From Zopfochytrium polystomum (Eukaryota > Chytridiomycota > Chytridiomycetes > Chytridiales > Chytridiaceae), in NCBI GenBank assembly GCA_025765615.1, contig JAIVFJ010000113.1, positions 62,001-126,000 on the forward strand: a stretch of 64,000 nucleotides of DNA. The letters are read 5' to 3'. Below are positions 22,462 to 34,800 of this stretch, piece by piece. How positions within the stretch are numbered: position 1 is the stretch's first letter; every line of letters starts with the position of its first letter. A model generated the notes under the pieces. The model ran no database searches and had not been told where the DNA came from. It worked only from the letters and a program-made list of their open reading frames with translations. The position numbers were made by a program, and so were the translations under genes.

Positions 22462-23669
22462 TTACTCCACGAAATTATCGGTGTGCTGCGATCCATTCGT
22501 CTCACCGTTCCCTGCAGCGGCCAGTGACAAGCACATGTTCAAAGTGGTCAGGGGCGTTTGCTGCAGCGCCAGATGCGATGGCCGATCCGTGCGTCGAGGC
22601 AGTCTACAGACCATTGGCCAGCAAGGAAGATGCGATCCGAGAAAGAGTCTTTTAGGATGGCAGCAATCCCAATGTGGTTGAAAACCGTGTACGCGTGTTC
22701 CCAAACAAGCAACCCTGTTCGCGCGTCGAGGCACATAGCCCAGGGTCCCATGTTGATGTACAGCCGAAAGCCAGGTGCAGGCAGTCGAGCCGTTGGCTCC
22801 ATGCTGGCGTGCTGCAAAGATAACTGCGAGGGTTGGATTGGAGGGCGGTGACCCGCATGGGCGGGAGACGCGGCGCACCTTTGCCGACAAGAACGGATAT
22901 GAAGGTGTTATTCTGTGGAAGCCCTGGACCAAACGGTTCAATGCGTGTCCGCGTTCATGCACACAATGACACCTTCTTGCCATGCCATAATGCCTCCGGA
23001 AGACGGAAACGTGATGGCACCGGTTGGTCCGGTCCAACAAGTGCGTTCTTCGTCGCCTCGAATCGCTTGGAGAGGGAGGACGTGAGCGGGTGCAACGAGC
23101 AGCTTGCCAGCACCTGTGTCGACATTTGCAATTCCAAAGTTTCCGCCAACGTACAACGGTGCCGACAAGATTTGTTGCTGCTCTGTTTCTTGGTGGCAAC
23201 GAACGCAAGGCCACGAACAGAAGACTGCCGCTCGTCCTCCGTCTCTGGGAACCATCCCCGTCGGATCCTCTGGCGGTGCCGCGGGAGCTCCAGTGTTCAC
23301 TGTGAGGCTTGGGACAGAACCGTACCCCTCAGCTGTGTTTGGGTTGAAAGTCTGGAGTCTGCCAGACCAAGTCCCCCGTCTGAGCGTTCATCGACGCCGC
23401 GGTGGTCCCGGAGATGACAATGACCGTGCCCGTCGGCGGGTGCGGGACGACTGTTTGGACGTGGAGGCCGGACAGCGGTGCTGCGGAGAACCAAGCGATC
23501 TGCGGCTGGTGCTGCTGAGAGTGTTGCCGTCTCCAGAGCTTGTTGTTGGTTTGCGGATGGCGAGCACCGGCGACAGACCGCGGCAGTCACGAAGATGAGA
23601 TCGTCCGAGGATTCGTCCCCGTGCGCAGCAATATGCGTATGGAGGAGGTGAAGGCGGCGGTGGGTCCAT
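22462..23669 (-). CDS. PQQ-binding-like beta-propeller protein, possibly frameshifted
   Basis: Several minus-strand frames encode PQQ/quinoprotein-like blades: TVIVISGTTAASMNAQTGDL then VW (about 23440-23365), PLYVGGNFGIANVDTGAGKL (about 23150), MCLDARTGLLVWEH (about 22720) and VDCLDARIGHRIWR (about 22600). The recurring (D/N)A.TG..VW is the blade signature of this fold. Frame changes occur between blades; near 23350 the change is a one-base slip with no room for an intron, while others could be introns. The gene may be a pseudogene or contain sequence errors. Exons are unresolved and the function of such propellers in fungi is unclear. Confidence 0.5.
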
Positions 23670-23977
23670 TTTATTTTATTTTATGTTCCGGGACTGTGGC
23701 GCGGTAATATTCTCCCCAGCTCGCCACCAATAATAGGCAGGTATTCGCTCGCTCGCTCGCTCGCACCAAGAATGGACGCTTCACGCTCAGGCGTTGTTGA
23801 CGTTCGTGTGATCGGGGCCATCTTTCCCCTTTTGTTTCTTCTTTTTTCTTCTTTTTTTTCCCCGGCAAACAACCCAGCGAGCGGGTCAAGGACTACTCTC
23901 CATGGCCAACAAGTTACGCAAGCCACCACACACACGCACCCCACCCACCACCGAACACTAGCGAGGAGGAGGTGGTT

Positions 23978-24010
<33 letters not shown>

Positions 24011-24167
24011 TGCTGTTTAACACAAAGAAATACGCCCCCTAAATTTGCATCATCAAGGCAAGTATCACGGCCACTGCCTCTCTTCTCTGTCGTTTCTCGA
24101 TCTGGTTGTCGCACGATACCCCGATCGATCGTTTGTGTTTCGCCGCCACCATCGGGGCGCTCTCTGC

Positions 24168-24168
<1 letters not shown>

Positions 24169-24212
<44 letters not shown>

Positions 24213-24285
24213 CCCACCCTCCTCCATCTCTGTCTCTCACTCTGTCCCTCCCTCTCTTTCTGTCTCTCGCCCACCCCCACATAAC
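24169..24285. repeat. (CT)n tract upstream of Afg1 start
   Basis: Nearly pure (TC)n from about 24173 to 24209, then imperfect CT repeats, about 100-210 bp upstream of the ATG at 24383. Confidence 0.85.
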
Positions 24286-24382
24286 ACCCACTTCACACTA
24301 TCGCCTCCACAACCACCAACCGAAAACCGTCGGCTTTCGCGGCATCCATTAATCCACCCATCCGTCGTCAAAGCGAGCACAT

Positions 24383-27300
24383 ATGCGATCATCAACGTCA
24401 GCGTTAGCGGCAAGGCGGCGGCTGCTCGTCGCGTCCAGCACGGCCGCCGCCGCCCCACCAGTTCCACCAGTTCCACCTCCTCCTCCTTCTCCGCTTGCTG
24501 CCGCCGCCACTGCCGCCGCCGCCGCCGCCGTGCCCCCGCCATTGTCGTCGTTCTCGTCGTCGTCCTCGCCGTCGTCGTCGTCAAGAGGCACCCCATCGCC
24601 GCACTGCTTCTTGCTGGCGACACAAAGGAACCGTGGGCGGGGCCGACCCACGACGACCTCCTTGTACTCTGCAGCAGCAGCAGCGGCCCAGCCGCGGCGC
24701 TCTTCGTCGGCGCCCCCCTCCGCTGCCTCCCAGCAGCAACTGCTCCAGCAGCGGTGGGCCTCGACAGTGCCTCCGCATGACGCGCCGCCTGGCGCCCAGA
24801 AGCGCCCTCCGCCGCCACCGCAGGTGGCATACCCGCACACCGCGCCGTCGCCGCCGTCCGCAGTGCCACTGCAGCCTGCGGTTGGGGGCGCGATCGCCGA
24901 AATCGGTAAAAACCAGCCCGTTCACCGATCCCATTTCCCTCACCACGTCAGCGTCCAGCCAATTAACCGCGAATGAACCACTCCATATCCACATGCGAAA
25001 CTCCTCTCCTTCCTCCTCCTCCCATCTCATTATGATCGCTTCGATGGCGCCCAGGTCCTCTGCCGGAATACCGCCGGCGCATCGCACTGGGACTGCTGAA
25101 GCCGGACCAAGACCAGTTCCGAGCGGCTGTCAGAGTAAGCTAGGAGCGGGGCTGGGGAGAATGGTGTATGGCGACTTTCTCGGGGCCAGCGCAGTAACCA
25201 GGAGAATTACCCGACAGTTGCAGGACTTGTGCACAGATCTCCTCGATTATAAACCGCCCGAGATCAAACCGCTTCCCGGCCCACCCCTTACAGTGAGTGT
25301 GTAGAACCATTCGTCCAATGGCGGCACAGATTTTGACTGTTTTCGATACCAACTCTCCACCTCCAGAGAGGTTTCGGGTCAGGGTTCTTTGGTGGCGCCA
25401 GCGTCCTCTCACCAAACGCGTTTGCCGGAAAAAGCTTAATACCCATCCTCATCGACGGGCAGGAACCCGACTACATTGGCCCAAGAGGTCTGTGGATCCA
25501 CGGCGAAGTTGGGTAAGCTACCATAATCGAAATTTGAGATGCGCGCGCTCGCATTCTCCATTTCCCACCTCCCTCCCTTCACACTCACACGTGCAATCAC
25601 CTCCTAAAGCACCGGCAAAACGCTCGTCATGGACCTCTTCTACGACACATTCCCGTCTCCGAACAAGCGCCGCATCCACTTCCACCACTTCATGCACGCG
25701 GCGTACGCCAAACTGAACGACTGGCACCGCTTGAATCCGGAATCGGTCGCGCGCCACGCCGGCGAACAACTCGTCTCGCCGAAAACTGCAAGCCTCGCCA
25801 CGGCTGCCGTCGCCCGCGAGCTCGCCCGCTCCGCGTGGATGTGGTGCTTTGACGAGTTTCAGGTTACCGACGTCGCCACTGCTACCCTCGTACGACAGCT
25901 GTTTGCGCACATGTTTCGCCTCGGCGTCGTCGTCGTCGCTACTTCCAATCGCAAGCCGGACGGTGAGGCAAGGGGGGTTCGTCTTTCTCTACATTTGACG
26001 GACCCGACTGACGCGTTTGGCGCTCAGATCTGTACCAGGGGGGCTTCCAGCGGGACATTTACGGACCGTTCATCGACCTCATCAAAGAGCGATGCGATGT
26101 CTACCACATGCGGTCAGACATTGACTACCGGGTCTTAATGCTAGAAGGTCGGTTTCGACCACTCGAACGTCTCGCCCCTTCCCACCATTTGTTCATTTCA
26201 ACATTTTTTTTTGAACTGTGTAGAGAACCAACCGCGCGAAGATGAGCAGCTTTTTTACTCGTAAGCGATTGTGCGGAGTCCTTCATGAAAGGAAGAAGGC
26301 GCCGACCCTATTATCTAATAACCGATCGCCAAAATTTACCCACAGTCTCGAAAAAGATGAGAGCGCACAGCGGTTTATTAAGGTAGTTTTTCTTTCCTCT
26401 CTTTTGGCTTGCTTTTGAGCACCTCCGCTGCTCCTCTCTGATATCACTCTTCGCCGGTTGCGCAGCGCGTCACTTCCTTGTTTTACGGGCATACACGTGA
26501 GTAGGTCCACTTCTACCAGTTACCGTTGGCTGTTGCGCATTTGTACCGTTGCTTCTGCTACATCTGACACCGGCCTCCAGCCAAGAAGGAAAAGTTCGTT
26601 ATTTACGGGCGTGAAGTCGTTGTGCCAAAAGCGGCGAAAGGAAAGGCAATATTCACTTTCGAGGAGCTATGCGGCTCCAATAACAATAATGTAAGTTTGG
26701 CGCTGCCGGTGTGTCTCCGCGCTGTAGAGTTCCATCTAACACTTGCAACCTTTACTTTTTTGTCGTTTTTCAATCCAAGCCCATGGGACCTGCCGATTAC
26801 CTGGAGCTTTGCCGTCGGTACCACACCATAGTGTTGCAGTCCATCCCCTCCCTCGGCCTCGCTCAGAAAAACGAAGCCCGCCGCTTCATCACGTTCATCG
26901 ACGCGGCGTACGAAAACCACGTCAAGCTCGTCATCTCTGCAGACGTCGAGTCCCCCGAGGGCCTCTTTGTCACCGCGCCGATATCGACAGCGGCGGACGA
27001 CGAGGGGAGCAGCAATAGCAGCAGCAACAGTGACGACGACGACGTCGGGAAAGACGCCGTGATGCACCGCGAGATGCTTGGCGACCTGTACGGCGGCATG
27101 GTGCGGCAGGCGGAAGGCGGCGGGGACCCCGCGGGCGTCGGGCTCGAGTTTGTCAAAGTGGCCATCTTCACCGGCGAAGACGAGCGGTTCGCATTCAAGC
27201 GAGCCGTGTCGCGGCTCAAGGAGATGGGCTCCGCGTCGTACGTCGCCGTGCCGCACCGCCCGGTTGGGTTGGACTGGAGCGGCCTGGAGGGCGTCAGAGG

Positions 27301-27883
27301 AACCCCGGGCGCCACCGCCGAGCTGCCCAAACCGCCAAAGGCCGTCACGCTCGAGAGGGAGTGGGACCTCGTGGACAAGGAGGAGCTTTCGGTCGAGGTC
27401 GCGGCGGCGGCGGCCATTGCGGGGCAGGACGCCCCGCGGGGCGTCGTGCTCGAAGGGGAAAAGGGACGGCAAGTGTTTGGCGACGACTTTTCGGAGGAGG
27501 CCTCGTACTCGGGCTTCGTTGAGATGCACGGCCGGTACAAGTCGCAAGAGGAGAGTATCAAGAAGGAGCGGACGGCTGTCGGCAAGGCGTCCAACTTTCT
27601 CTCCACCCACCGTCGTGGAGACGCCGTGGCCGCAGTGGACGAGGACGGCCCAATCCTGCTGGGGCAAATGGCAAAGAAGGAGAAGAACGCGCCAAAGTTC
27701 CAAGAGACCCACTTTTGGGGCGTGGGACGGTGGGGTCGGCGATCCAGCTTGCTGGGCGAAGGGATCCGAGCGTTTTGGAGCAATCTCAATTTTGCAGACC
27801 AGCGCGTAAAAGAGGCAAAGGGGACGCCGGAGGACGACTTGAAGGATCGCAAAGCGGGCAAGGGACGGAAGGATTCTGAATGA
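24383..27883 (+). CDS. AFG1: Afg1/AFG1L mitochondrial AAA-type ATPase, extended C-terminus
   Basis: Mitochondrial inner-membrane ATPase involved in turnover of respiratory-chain subunits. Eleven exons in perfect phase: 24383-24905, 25055-25134, 25218-25292, 25367-25512, 25610-25962, 26028-26147, 26224-26260, 26346-26382, 26466-26496, 26581-26690, 26780-27883, about 871 aa. The N-terminal ~170 residues are Arg/Ala/Ser/Pro-rich, fitting a mitochondrial presequence. GPLPEYRRRI starts the conserved part; Walker A GEVGTGKT spans the exon 4/5 junction; RIHFHHFM, Walker B WCFDEFQVTD, sensor VATSN, DLYQGGFQRDIYGPFIDL and ADYLELCRRYHTI, NEARRFITFIDAAYE follow. FAFKRAVSRLKEM marks the normal family end; about 200 further residues have no motif I recognise. 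Three consecutive micro-exons (37, 37, 31 nt) are notable. Confidence 0.93.
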
Positions 27884-28133
27884 GCATTTCTGGGGGCTCT
27901 TTCTTTTTTTTTTTTTTTTTTTTGGTATTCATTTAAGTTTGGTACCTCTTTACAGCGGAATCTTCCGTTTAGGCGGAATCTTAGTGATTTGACCTGGACG
28001 AGGACGTTGGAGCCACCCGTGCGTTGCCCCACGCCCGAAGAGGCAGCGCGTACGACCTCAAGGTGGCGCAGCTGCGGCAGCAGTCCTCCAATACCACCAA
28101 CGCCGAGGCGGCAACAACGGTAGTGTGTTCGCA

Positions 28134-29651
28134 CTAATAAATATAGAACCGAGTGTCAAAAAGGCGGGGAAACGCGTTTGAATCCGAAGAGGAATAATGC
28201 AAGGGGGCCGCAAAAGTGAGGGGGGTGATCGGAAAGAACGGTGTGGAGAGCTGCATATTTACCACGAGAAGCCTCCACCGCGGCCGCCCCGCCAAAGCGT
28301 TGGCCGCGTCGCAAAAGGCATCGGCCAAGTCGTCCAGTCCAACGATAACGTCGACGTGGCCCAGCGCGCGCGCGAGCTGCACCGGGTCCGTGCGCCACAT
28401 CCCCAGTCCGAGGAGCGTCAACCGCCGCAGGTCCGGCAGCCTCGCCAGATGCCCCACCAGCCGCGTAACGTCCGCGTGGTTGCCCCACGCCGCCGAAGCC
28501 GCCGAAGCCAACGCCGCGGCCCAGCCAAATGATGTGCCCGGCCCCGCGCAGTCGCCCACGTCCACCAGCAGCTCCGCCACCCCCGACCCCGCCAGCCCCG
28601 CCACAAACGCCTCCACGGCCGCCCCGCCGCGGCTGCCTCGCAGGTCCACGTACCGCAGCCCGGGCGCCGCCGTCCCCGCCACCCACGCCGCCATCTCCGC
28701 CGCCGCCCTCGCCACCGCACCAAGTCCACGGCAGCCGTCCCCGTCCCCGACGTCCCTGTCCCCGCCGCCGCCGCCGCCGCCGCCGTCGTCGTAGTCGTCC
28801 TCGCCGTTGTCGTCGTCCCACGCCAGCGCAACGTGCGTCAGCCGCCGCAGCGCACGCGCAACGTTGCCGTCGCCGTCGTCGTCGCCGTCGCCGTCCGCTC
28901 CCGCCCCCGTCCCCGCCACCGCGAGGGTGCGCAGGAAGCGCGGCGGGCACCAAAGCAGGCTGAGCCGCGCCGGCGCCAGCCGCGCCACGCACGCGCGCAG
29001 CAGCGCCCCGCCAACGTCCGCGCCGTGCTCGTAGTCGACGCAGTGGATCCGCAGCGCGCGGCGCGGCCGCGATACAAGCAGCAGCGGCGGCAGCCGCGCG
29101 AGCAGGTGCGCGCGGAGGGGGTCCGCGGCCGACGACGCGGCGTCGGCGTCGGCGGCGTCGGCGGCGTCGGGAGCTGGCGACGGCGGCGGCGGCGTAAAGT
29201 ACCGGTACAGCGTTAGCCGCACGAGGACCGTGTTGCTGCGCGACGTGCGGTGCGGGTGGAGTTGGTGGTGGTGGTGGTGGTGGTGGTGGTGGTGGCTGTG
29301 GTCTCCGTCGCTCCCGCCGTCCCCGCCGTCCCCCTCCCCGCCGCCGGGGAAGCTGCAGAAGCGCGACCGCCGCCGGCCCGTCGGCGCCGAGGCGGCGGGC
29401 AGCAGGCGAAAGTCCGCGTCCAGCTGGTCGGATAATGCGCTACCGCCGGGGAACGGCCGCAGCTGCATGCACGCGATAAACTCGAGCGGCGCGGACTGGA
29501 TGGCGGCTCGCCACGCTCGGCACACCCGGATCGCCTGCTCGTGCAGCCAGTGGAAGTCGTCGCTCTGGAAGACGATCGCCTGCAGAATCTCGGTGGGAAG
29601 GCGATGCGTGGCAGCCAGGAGGCCACTGCGATTGTCGGTGGCGCCCGTCAT
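28134..29651 (-). CDS. F-box-like / leucine-rich-repeat protein
   Basis: Single-exon, 505 aa, ATG at 29651. The N-terminus HRLPTEILQAIVFQSD then VCRAWRAAIQS fits an F-box-like helix set, suggesting a substrate adaptor of an SCF ubiquitin ligase. Leu-rich segments follow (APGLRYVDLRG, LVGHLARLPDLRRLTLLGLG), interrupted by low-complexity Asp/Gly loops and a run of ten His coded by CAC/CAT repeats. Coding sequence is very GC-rich. Poly(A)/(T) runs lie at 29742-29768 and 27904-27923. No specific orthologue recognised; paralogous in style to the gene at 47560-48807. Confidence 0.7.
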   Translation of the reverse strand: MTGATDNRSGLLAATHRLPTEILQAIVFQSDDFHWLHEQAIRVCRAWRAAIQSAPLEFIACMQLRPFPGGSALSDQLDADFRLLPAASAPTGRRRSRFCSFPGGGEGDGGDGGSDGDHSHHHHHHHHHHQLHPHRTSRSNTVLVRLTLYRYFTPPPPSPAPDAADAADADAASSAADPLRAHLLARLPPLLLVSRPRRALRIHCVDYEHGADVGGALLRACVARLAPARLSLLWCPPRFLRTLAVAGTGAGADGDGDDDGDGNVARALRRLTHVALAWDDDNGEDDYDDGGGGGGGGDRDVGDGDGCRGLGAVARAAAEMAAWVAGTAAPGLRYVDLRGSRGGAAVEAFVAGLAGSGVAELLVDVGDCAGPGTSFGWAAALASAASAAWGNHADVTRLVGHLARLPDLRRLTLLGLGMWRTDPVQLARALGHVDVIVGLDDLADAFCDAANALAGRPRWRLLVVNMQLSTPFFPITPLTFAAPLHYSSSDSNAFPRLFDTRFYIY

Positions 29652-29769
29652 TTTTCTTTTCCTTCTCTTCCTACCTTGAATCGTAACTGTCCGCTGTTTC
29701 TTTCCGCTGTTGCCCTCCCTGCTTCCCCGACAAAGCACTTTAAAAAAAAAAAAAAAAAAACAAAAAAAA

Positions 29770-31324
29770 CTAGTAGTTCCAGCTCCACCCGTCCACGTCG
29801 ACCACCAAAACACCCTTGTCCCTCGAAACAGACCGGCCGTTGTACTCCCTGAGTTCCCGCAACCCGGAGCGGCTCGCGCACCCTTCTTCGCTCCCGGCCG
29901 TGCAAAGGGCGACCTCGTAGCTCGCCGCGTACCGCGCAGCGTCCTTGGCGCACCGATTGGTATACACGATATACTTTTGCAGCGCGGTTCCCGGCACGAA
30001 CGCCGTCCACCCCCAGTTGTCGGTCTCGCGGCGCGACGAGGACGCCCCGCAGTGCTGGTGGACGGCGACGTAGCGGATGTTGCGGGAGGGCGCCGAGCCC
30101 CACGCCTGAGCGGACGCGGACAGGTAAAACGTGTACGACGAGTGGTCCGGGTCGTCGCTGTTGGGCGCCGCTAGGACCTGCGCGGGCGGGCCAGTCATGT
30201 CGCGGTTCGGGTGGCCCGGGCCGTCGGAAAACTTGCACTCGCCGACCAGCGAGTGGAACCAGCACGTCGAGTCGCCAACGTTTCCGTAGTGCCCGTTGTA
30301 GTTGAGCCACGACAGCGACCCGGTGTAGCCGGCCGCCTGGCGGTAGTTGATTGTCGTCACGTTGTTCCACGTTTGCCACTCGGCGCCGTCGCCGCACTCG
30401 TCGACCAGCTTGTACACGCCGGCGATCTGTCAAGTCGATCGAGTCATCAATCATTTGTAAAAACCCATCAGTTGCCCTTCACGCACCTTCCACCCCACAC
30501 AGAAACAAACACACACAACCACACACACTCACAGTCTTGTAAACGTTCGAACCGGCGGTCGGCCACAATCCGTGCGAGCCGAGAGCGGCGTAGGCGACGG
30601 GGTGAGTTCCGGACCACGTGATGCGCGGGTCGTCGGCCTTGAGCGAGCCCTCGCCGGCGCCGCCCGAATGTGCGTTGTAGTCGACCGACACAGCCGCGCC
30701 GTTCAGGGTGCGGACCATAATGTGCTCCCAGTCGCCGACGTGGTCGCCGACGTAGCCCAAGCCCGTGATCTTCTTGCCGAGGTTGTACGGGCTAAACACC
30801 CAGTAGTAAATGTCAACAGCAAAGTCTTTGGGCACGACAAACGCGTAGATCGGGGCCGACGTGCCGAGGTCTCTGCCCACGTACAGGTACGAGTCGCCCG
30901 GGCCTACTTTGGGGTCTCCCGCGGGGCTGCCCGGCACAGAGAGGTAGGTTCCGCTGGCGTCTTTTCCCTGCCGCGTCAGAAAGTCGACGTTGCCCGCGTT
31001 CAGCGGAGACGGGGCGCCGGGAACGGGCGAGCCGTCGCCGTTCAGCATGGTGTAGTGCGGCCACATGTAGTCCACTGACGAGCTAAAGTACAGCTCGTCG
31101 GGGTGGTACTTGATGAGGGGAGCGTACATTTCCGCCAGCGGAGAGTAGTTGATGCCGGCGGCGCTGCCAAGGCTGTCCGGCGGCGAGATGGCCGATGATG
31201 CAACGGTGCCAACAGTAACAGTTGCTGCCGCTGCCGCTGCTGCGGCGGTGGTGACGGCGGCGGCGGCGATCGCGAGCGTGCGCAGGCAGTAGTGCCCTGA
31301 AGACGCAAGATGGACGACGGCCAT
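29770..31324 (-). CDS. Vps62-family protein with signal sequence
   Basis: Exons 31324-30533 and 30426-29770 (106-nt intron), 482 aa, in phase. A hydrophobic Ala/Thr/Val-rich N-terminus (about 12-45) looks like a signal peptide or anchor. The body carries the Vps62/DUF946-type signatures: LAEMYAPLIKYHPDELYFSS, YYWVFSPYNLGK, GDHVGDWEHIMVR, HPVAYAALGSHGLWP, WNNVTTINY, CWFHSLVGECKFSDGPGHP. Yeast VPS62 was found in screens for vacuolar sorting defects; biochemical activity is not established. Two cysteines near the C-terminus may pair. The stop lies about 120 bp before the next gene's ATG on the same strand. Confidence 0.85.
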
Positions 31325-31499
31325 TGGCTGCTGGTATTGCTACTGGTATTGCTGCTGCTGCTGCTGCTGCTGGGCGTCGCCCGCGCGGTGTGTGGGTAGT
31401 AGTGGTAGTGGGTAGTGGGTAGTGGAGGGTAGAGTGAGGCTCGTGATTGGTGGTAGCTTGGTCGGGGTGCGGCCCCCAGGGTGGCTGTGGCTGGGCGGC

Positions 31500-31540
<41 letters not shown>

Positions 31541-31541
31541 G
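31500..31541. repeat. (GTCT)n microsatellite upstream of the Vps62-like gene
   Basis: About ten perfect TCTG/GTCT repeats 180-220 bp upstream of the minus-strand ATG at 31324. Confidence 0.9.
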
Positions 31542-31866
31542 CTGCCTGAACCTGTGCTGGGGCCCCGCTCTGTTCTCCGTCTGTCTGTGTCTCTCCGCCG
31601 CCGTCCGGTTTAGGTGTTGTTTCGAATGATTGTCCCTTTTTCTTTGGTTCTTTGGTACGATGAAAATAAACCCAACTGGGCATTCTCACTAAAAATGTAA
31701 ACTGTATAGTAAAGAAGGAGCAAATATTTAATTACATTCGTCGTCTTTATACGGAAAAGACAAGAGGGAATAAAAAATAAAAAAGAGGAAAAAACACATT
31801 ACAAGTTGAAAGATTAGAGAAGACAACAACACGTGACACCACCCACAACTCGAAAAAGTCTCCCGT

Positions 31867-34800
31867 TCACACCGTGAGGGTGGCTAACCCTGCCAGCTTG
31901 GATTGGTACCCGCTCCACGAGGGCACACACTGCACGATCGGAACCTGAATCAATGTAGAAATGATCCATTGGTCAGCTCGGTCAGCGTGTCATCAGGCTC
32001 AAGACCAAAAGGGAAAGAAGGAGGAGGGAGGGACGGATGGATCCGTCCCCGTCATTGCTCCTCAAACGCGCAGACAGGCAGATGCGGGAAAGAACGGGAG
32101 ACGGAGCAGCGTGTGAGCGAGCCAAAATGAACCAAATAAATCAACACGGCGTCTGCTGCGACGCGTACTTGCCTTGCGCCATTGCTGCGTGTGCCCTCCT
32201 GTCGTGCTCATGTTTTGCTCAAAGCAATCCCCTAGCTTTCCAAATATACCAAGCAAGTAGCGGAGCTGATGAGTATCCTGTCGCTTTTCCAGTGCAAAAG
32301 TTTCCTCTGCTACTGCAACCTCCTTCAGGACCGCTGCCATGAGTGACTCCACCAAGAGGCCCATCACCTTCAGGTAGAATGGTGAGGGCAGGATGTTCTA
32401 CGGCCATCAAATGTAAGTGTTCTCCGCAAACAAAAACGTCGAATCGCACCTTCCAAACTCGGGCCAAACCCGAGACGTGGAAAACTGCCCGCTTGTAGCA
32501 TTGCTCAACCTTCTCAAGTCTCTCATCTTCTGAAAGCTTGTTAAGTCCGCCTGCTTCTTCAATGTGCGCAAGCAATATATCTCGCTGTCTTCTCTGCGAA
32601 TCATTAGGTTTGCCCTGTTCTTCAAATTCAACACTGCTGCAACGAACCAGCTGACCGCGGAACCAGATTTCTCCCGTACTTCGAAATAGCGGAACGAGGT
32701 CTGCGAAACTGAAAACTGCTTTGCTTGCGTCTCCAACTTGCCCATCGGCATTCTCCAGACCCCATATCTTGGAGCTGTGCTGAAATCCCAGGGTAATGAG
32801 GTGATGGACGATGAAGTTGCAGTCATTTAGAAAAACGCCAGAGCGTGCTGGCACGTCGACAAGACTGTCTGATAGAGCAACCACTGCAAGGCTCCTGAAA
32901 AGATCGAGGATATCCCGGGAGCAAAAAAAGAGCTCCTTGAACCTAAAATAACAAAAACGCGGTGCTCAGCTTTCCGTCATTGCGTCTTTCTCATCTCACG
33001 TGGCGAAATCAGCCTTCACTGTCGCAAATTCGACAGCTTCGTTCATGATCTCATACACCATGTCCACAACTGCTGCGGCCTGGACGCTCACTCGACAAGG
33101 ATGCAGTGCCAACGGTCCATCCTCCACGTAGCCTCGATCTTTGCGGTCTAGTCTTCGTTGCGAGGAAAGACCAAGCCCAGGTTGTTTCCCACCCATCCCT
33201 TTTTCGCCATCTGGCTCTTTCGATTTTCCGCTTTTTGAGCTTTTCAAGGCAAATGGATTCAAGGCGGATAGCCCTCCTACGCAAAAGCACTTGTTAAGAA
33301 GGGCGACGTGTTTCTGCAAAACGAAACCTCGTTGAGTTCCTTCGCTGACGAACTCCGTGTTTTGATCCTCGTTCAAAATTATTTCCCGAACCTTTTCAAG
33401 AAGAGCTACCCTTCTTTTCCGTGCATAAAGTGTGGGCAGCTGCTCAATGAGGGCCAGAAAATCAGTTTGATCAAAATGAATGGCACCTGACCAAACTTAT
33501 CAGATCATCATCAATAAGTAACAACAACCGACCGCAATCCTTGAGTCCTCTGTCAAACTCCAATACTTCCTGCTTGAATGTGTCCAATCGATCAAAGCCG
33601 ATGCGATCATTTGGTATTGCTGGCAGGAAAAGTTTGCTAAGAGCCCATTCAACGACGACTGGCGTGAGGGTGTCGACAAAAACAGCACGCTCTGCGTCCA
33701 TATCCGCGTTCGAGGCGTCTCCAAATAGCTGTGCCATGAGGAATCGGCAAAGCGCAATAATGTTTTTTAAGGACTTGGAAAGAGCTGGAAGTGAAATGGT
33801 AATCTCAGAATGGTCCTAAATTGTATGGGGTTTTAGATCACCGTTGGATTCCTGAGCCGGCATTTCGGCTGACGCCCCCTCTTTCCGCCTTTTCCCAACT
33901 ACTGTAGGCTTTAACTCTCCGTATTTAACATAGGCTTGCAAGCGTGTTGCGGTTCTACTGCTTCCGTCAAACGGGGAATACTCCGAATCGAAGTTCGGCT
34001 GCTCCGTCATTTTTGTGAAGAAGTTATCTCTAATGCCAACGATCCACTGAGTGAAAACGTCGGCCAGCATGCTCGCATTGTGGAGGGATTTGAGAAGAGA
34101 TCGAAGTTGGACAGGGTTTTCATGGTACTTGGTTGTGGGTGTGGCTATTTGGATGTCCTTCAGAGTTTGTTTCCTTTCTAAAAGACAACCACGCACCTAG
34201 TATCCTAAATGTAATGACTAGTTCAGAAACAAACGGATTCTTTTTGTTGAAGTGCAGTGCGACGTCCGAGAGCTCCGTAAACCGATGGTGAAGGATTGCC
34301 TTCCGCGTGAGAGCTGTCTCCTGAAGAAGTTTGCGGTTTAAGAAGATGAAGACACTTTGGGAATGAAGGGAAACGTCCAAAGCGCTAACCATTATTGCGA
34401 GAAAGAGTATTTGAGGACAATGATCCGATTCAACCAGCGGCGCAAGCTCTTCCAAGAGCGCATTCTAAACGCGATGGGCGAAGTAAGACATCGAAACAAG
34501 TAACTTTGGCATGCATGTGAAGCTGCTTACAACCATACCGCATCTGTGACTCGAATTGCAGCTGCTGATAGGTCCTGTGCACTCAGGGCCTCGTTAAAGC
34601 CTAAAAGTTCCGTGTGGACCTGGCATAAGCAGCCGTTAAGGCATGAAATGCCACATCGACACAGGTCGAAAGCAACTCACCTGCTCAAGCAACGACAGCA
34701 TCTCAATTTGCGTCTCCTCCTCCGAGCGGCGCAGAATTTGGTGTCGTGGCAGCCGAGTTTGCTGCAGGTTGCTTTGAAGATGGGCTTTCTGGCATTGTCA

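Noticed and set aside
26603..28134. Minus-strand frames of 369 and 423 codons opposite Afg1
   Set aside because: Antisense shadows of GC-rich coding sequence; the plus strand carries a phase-consistent Afg1 model with clear motifs.
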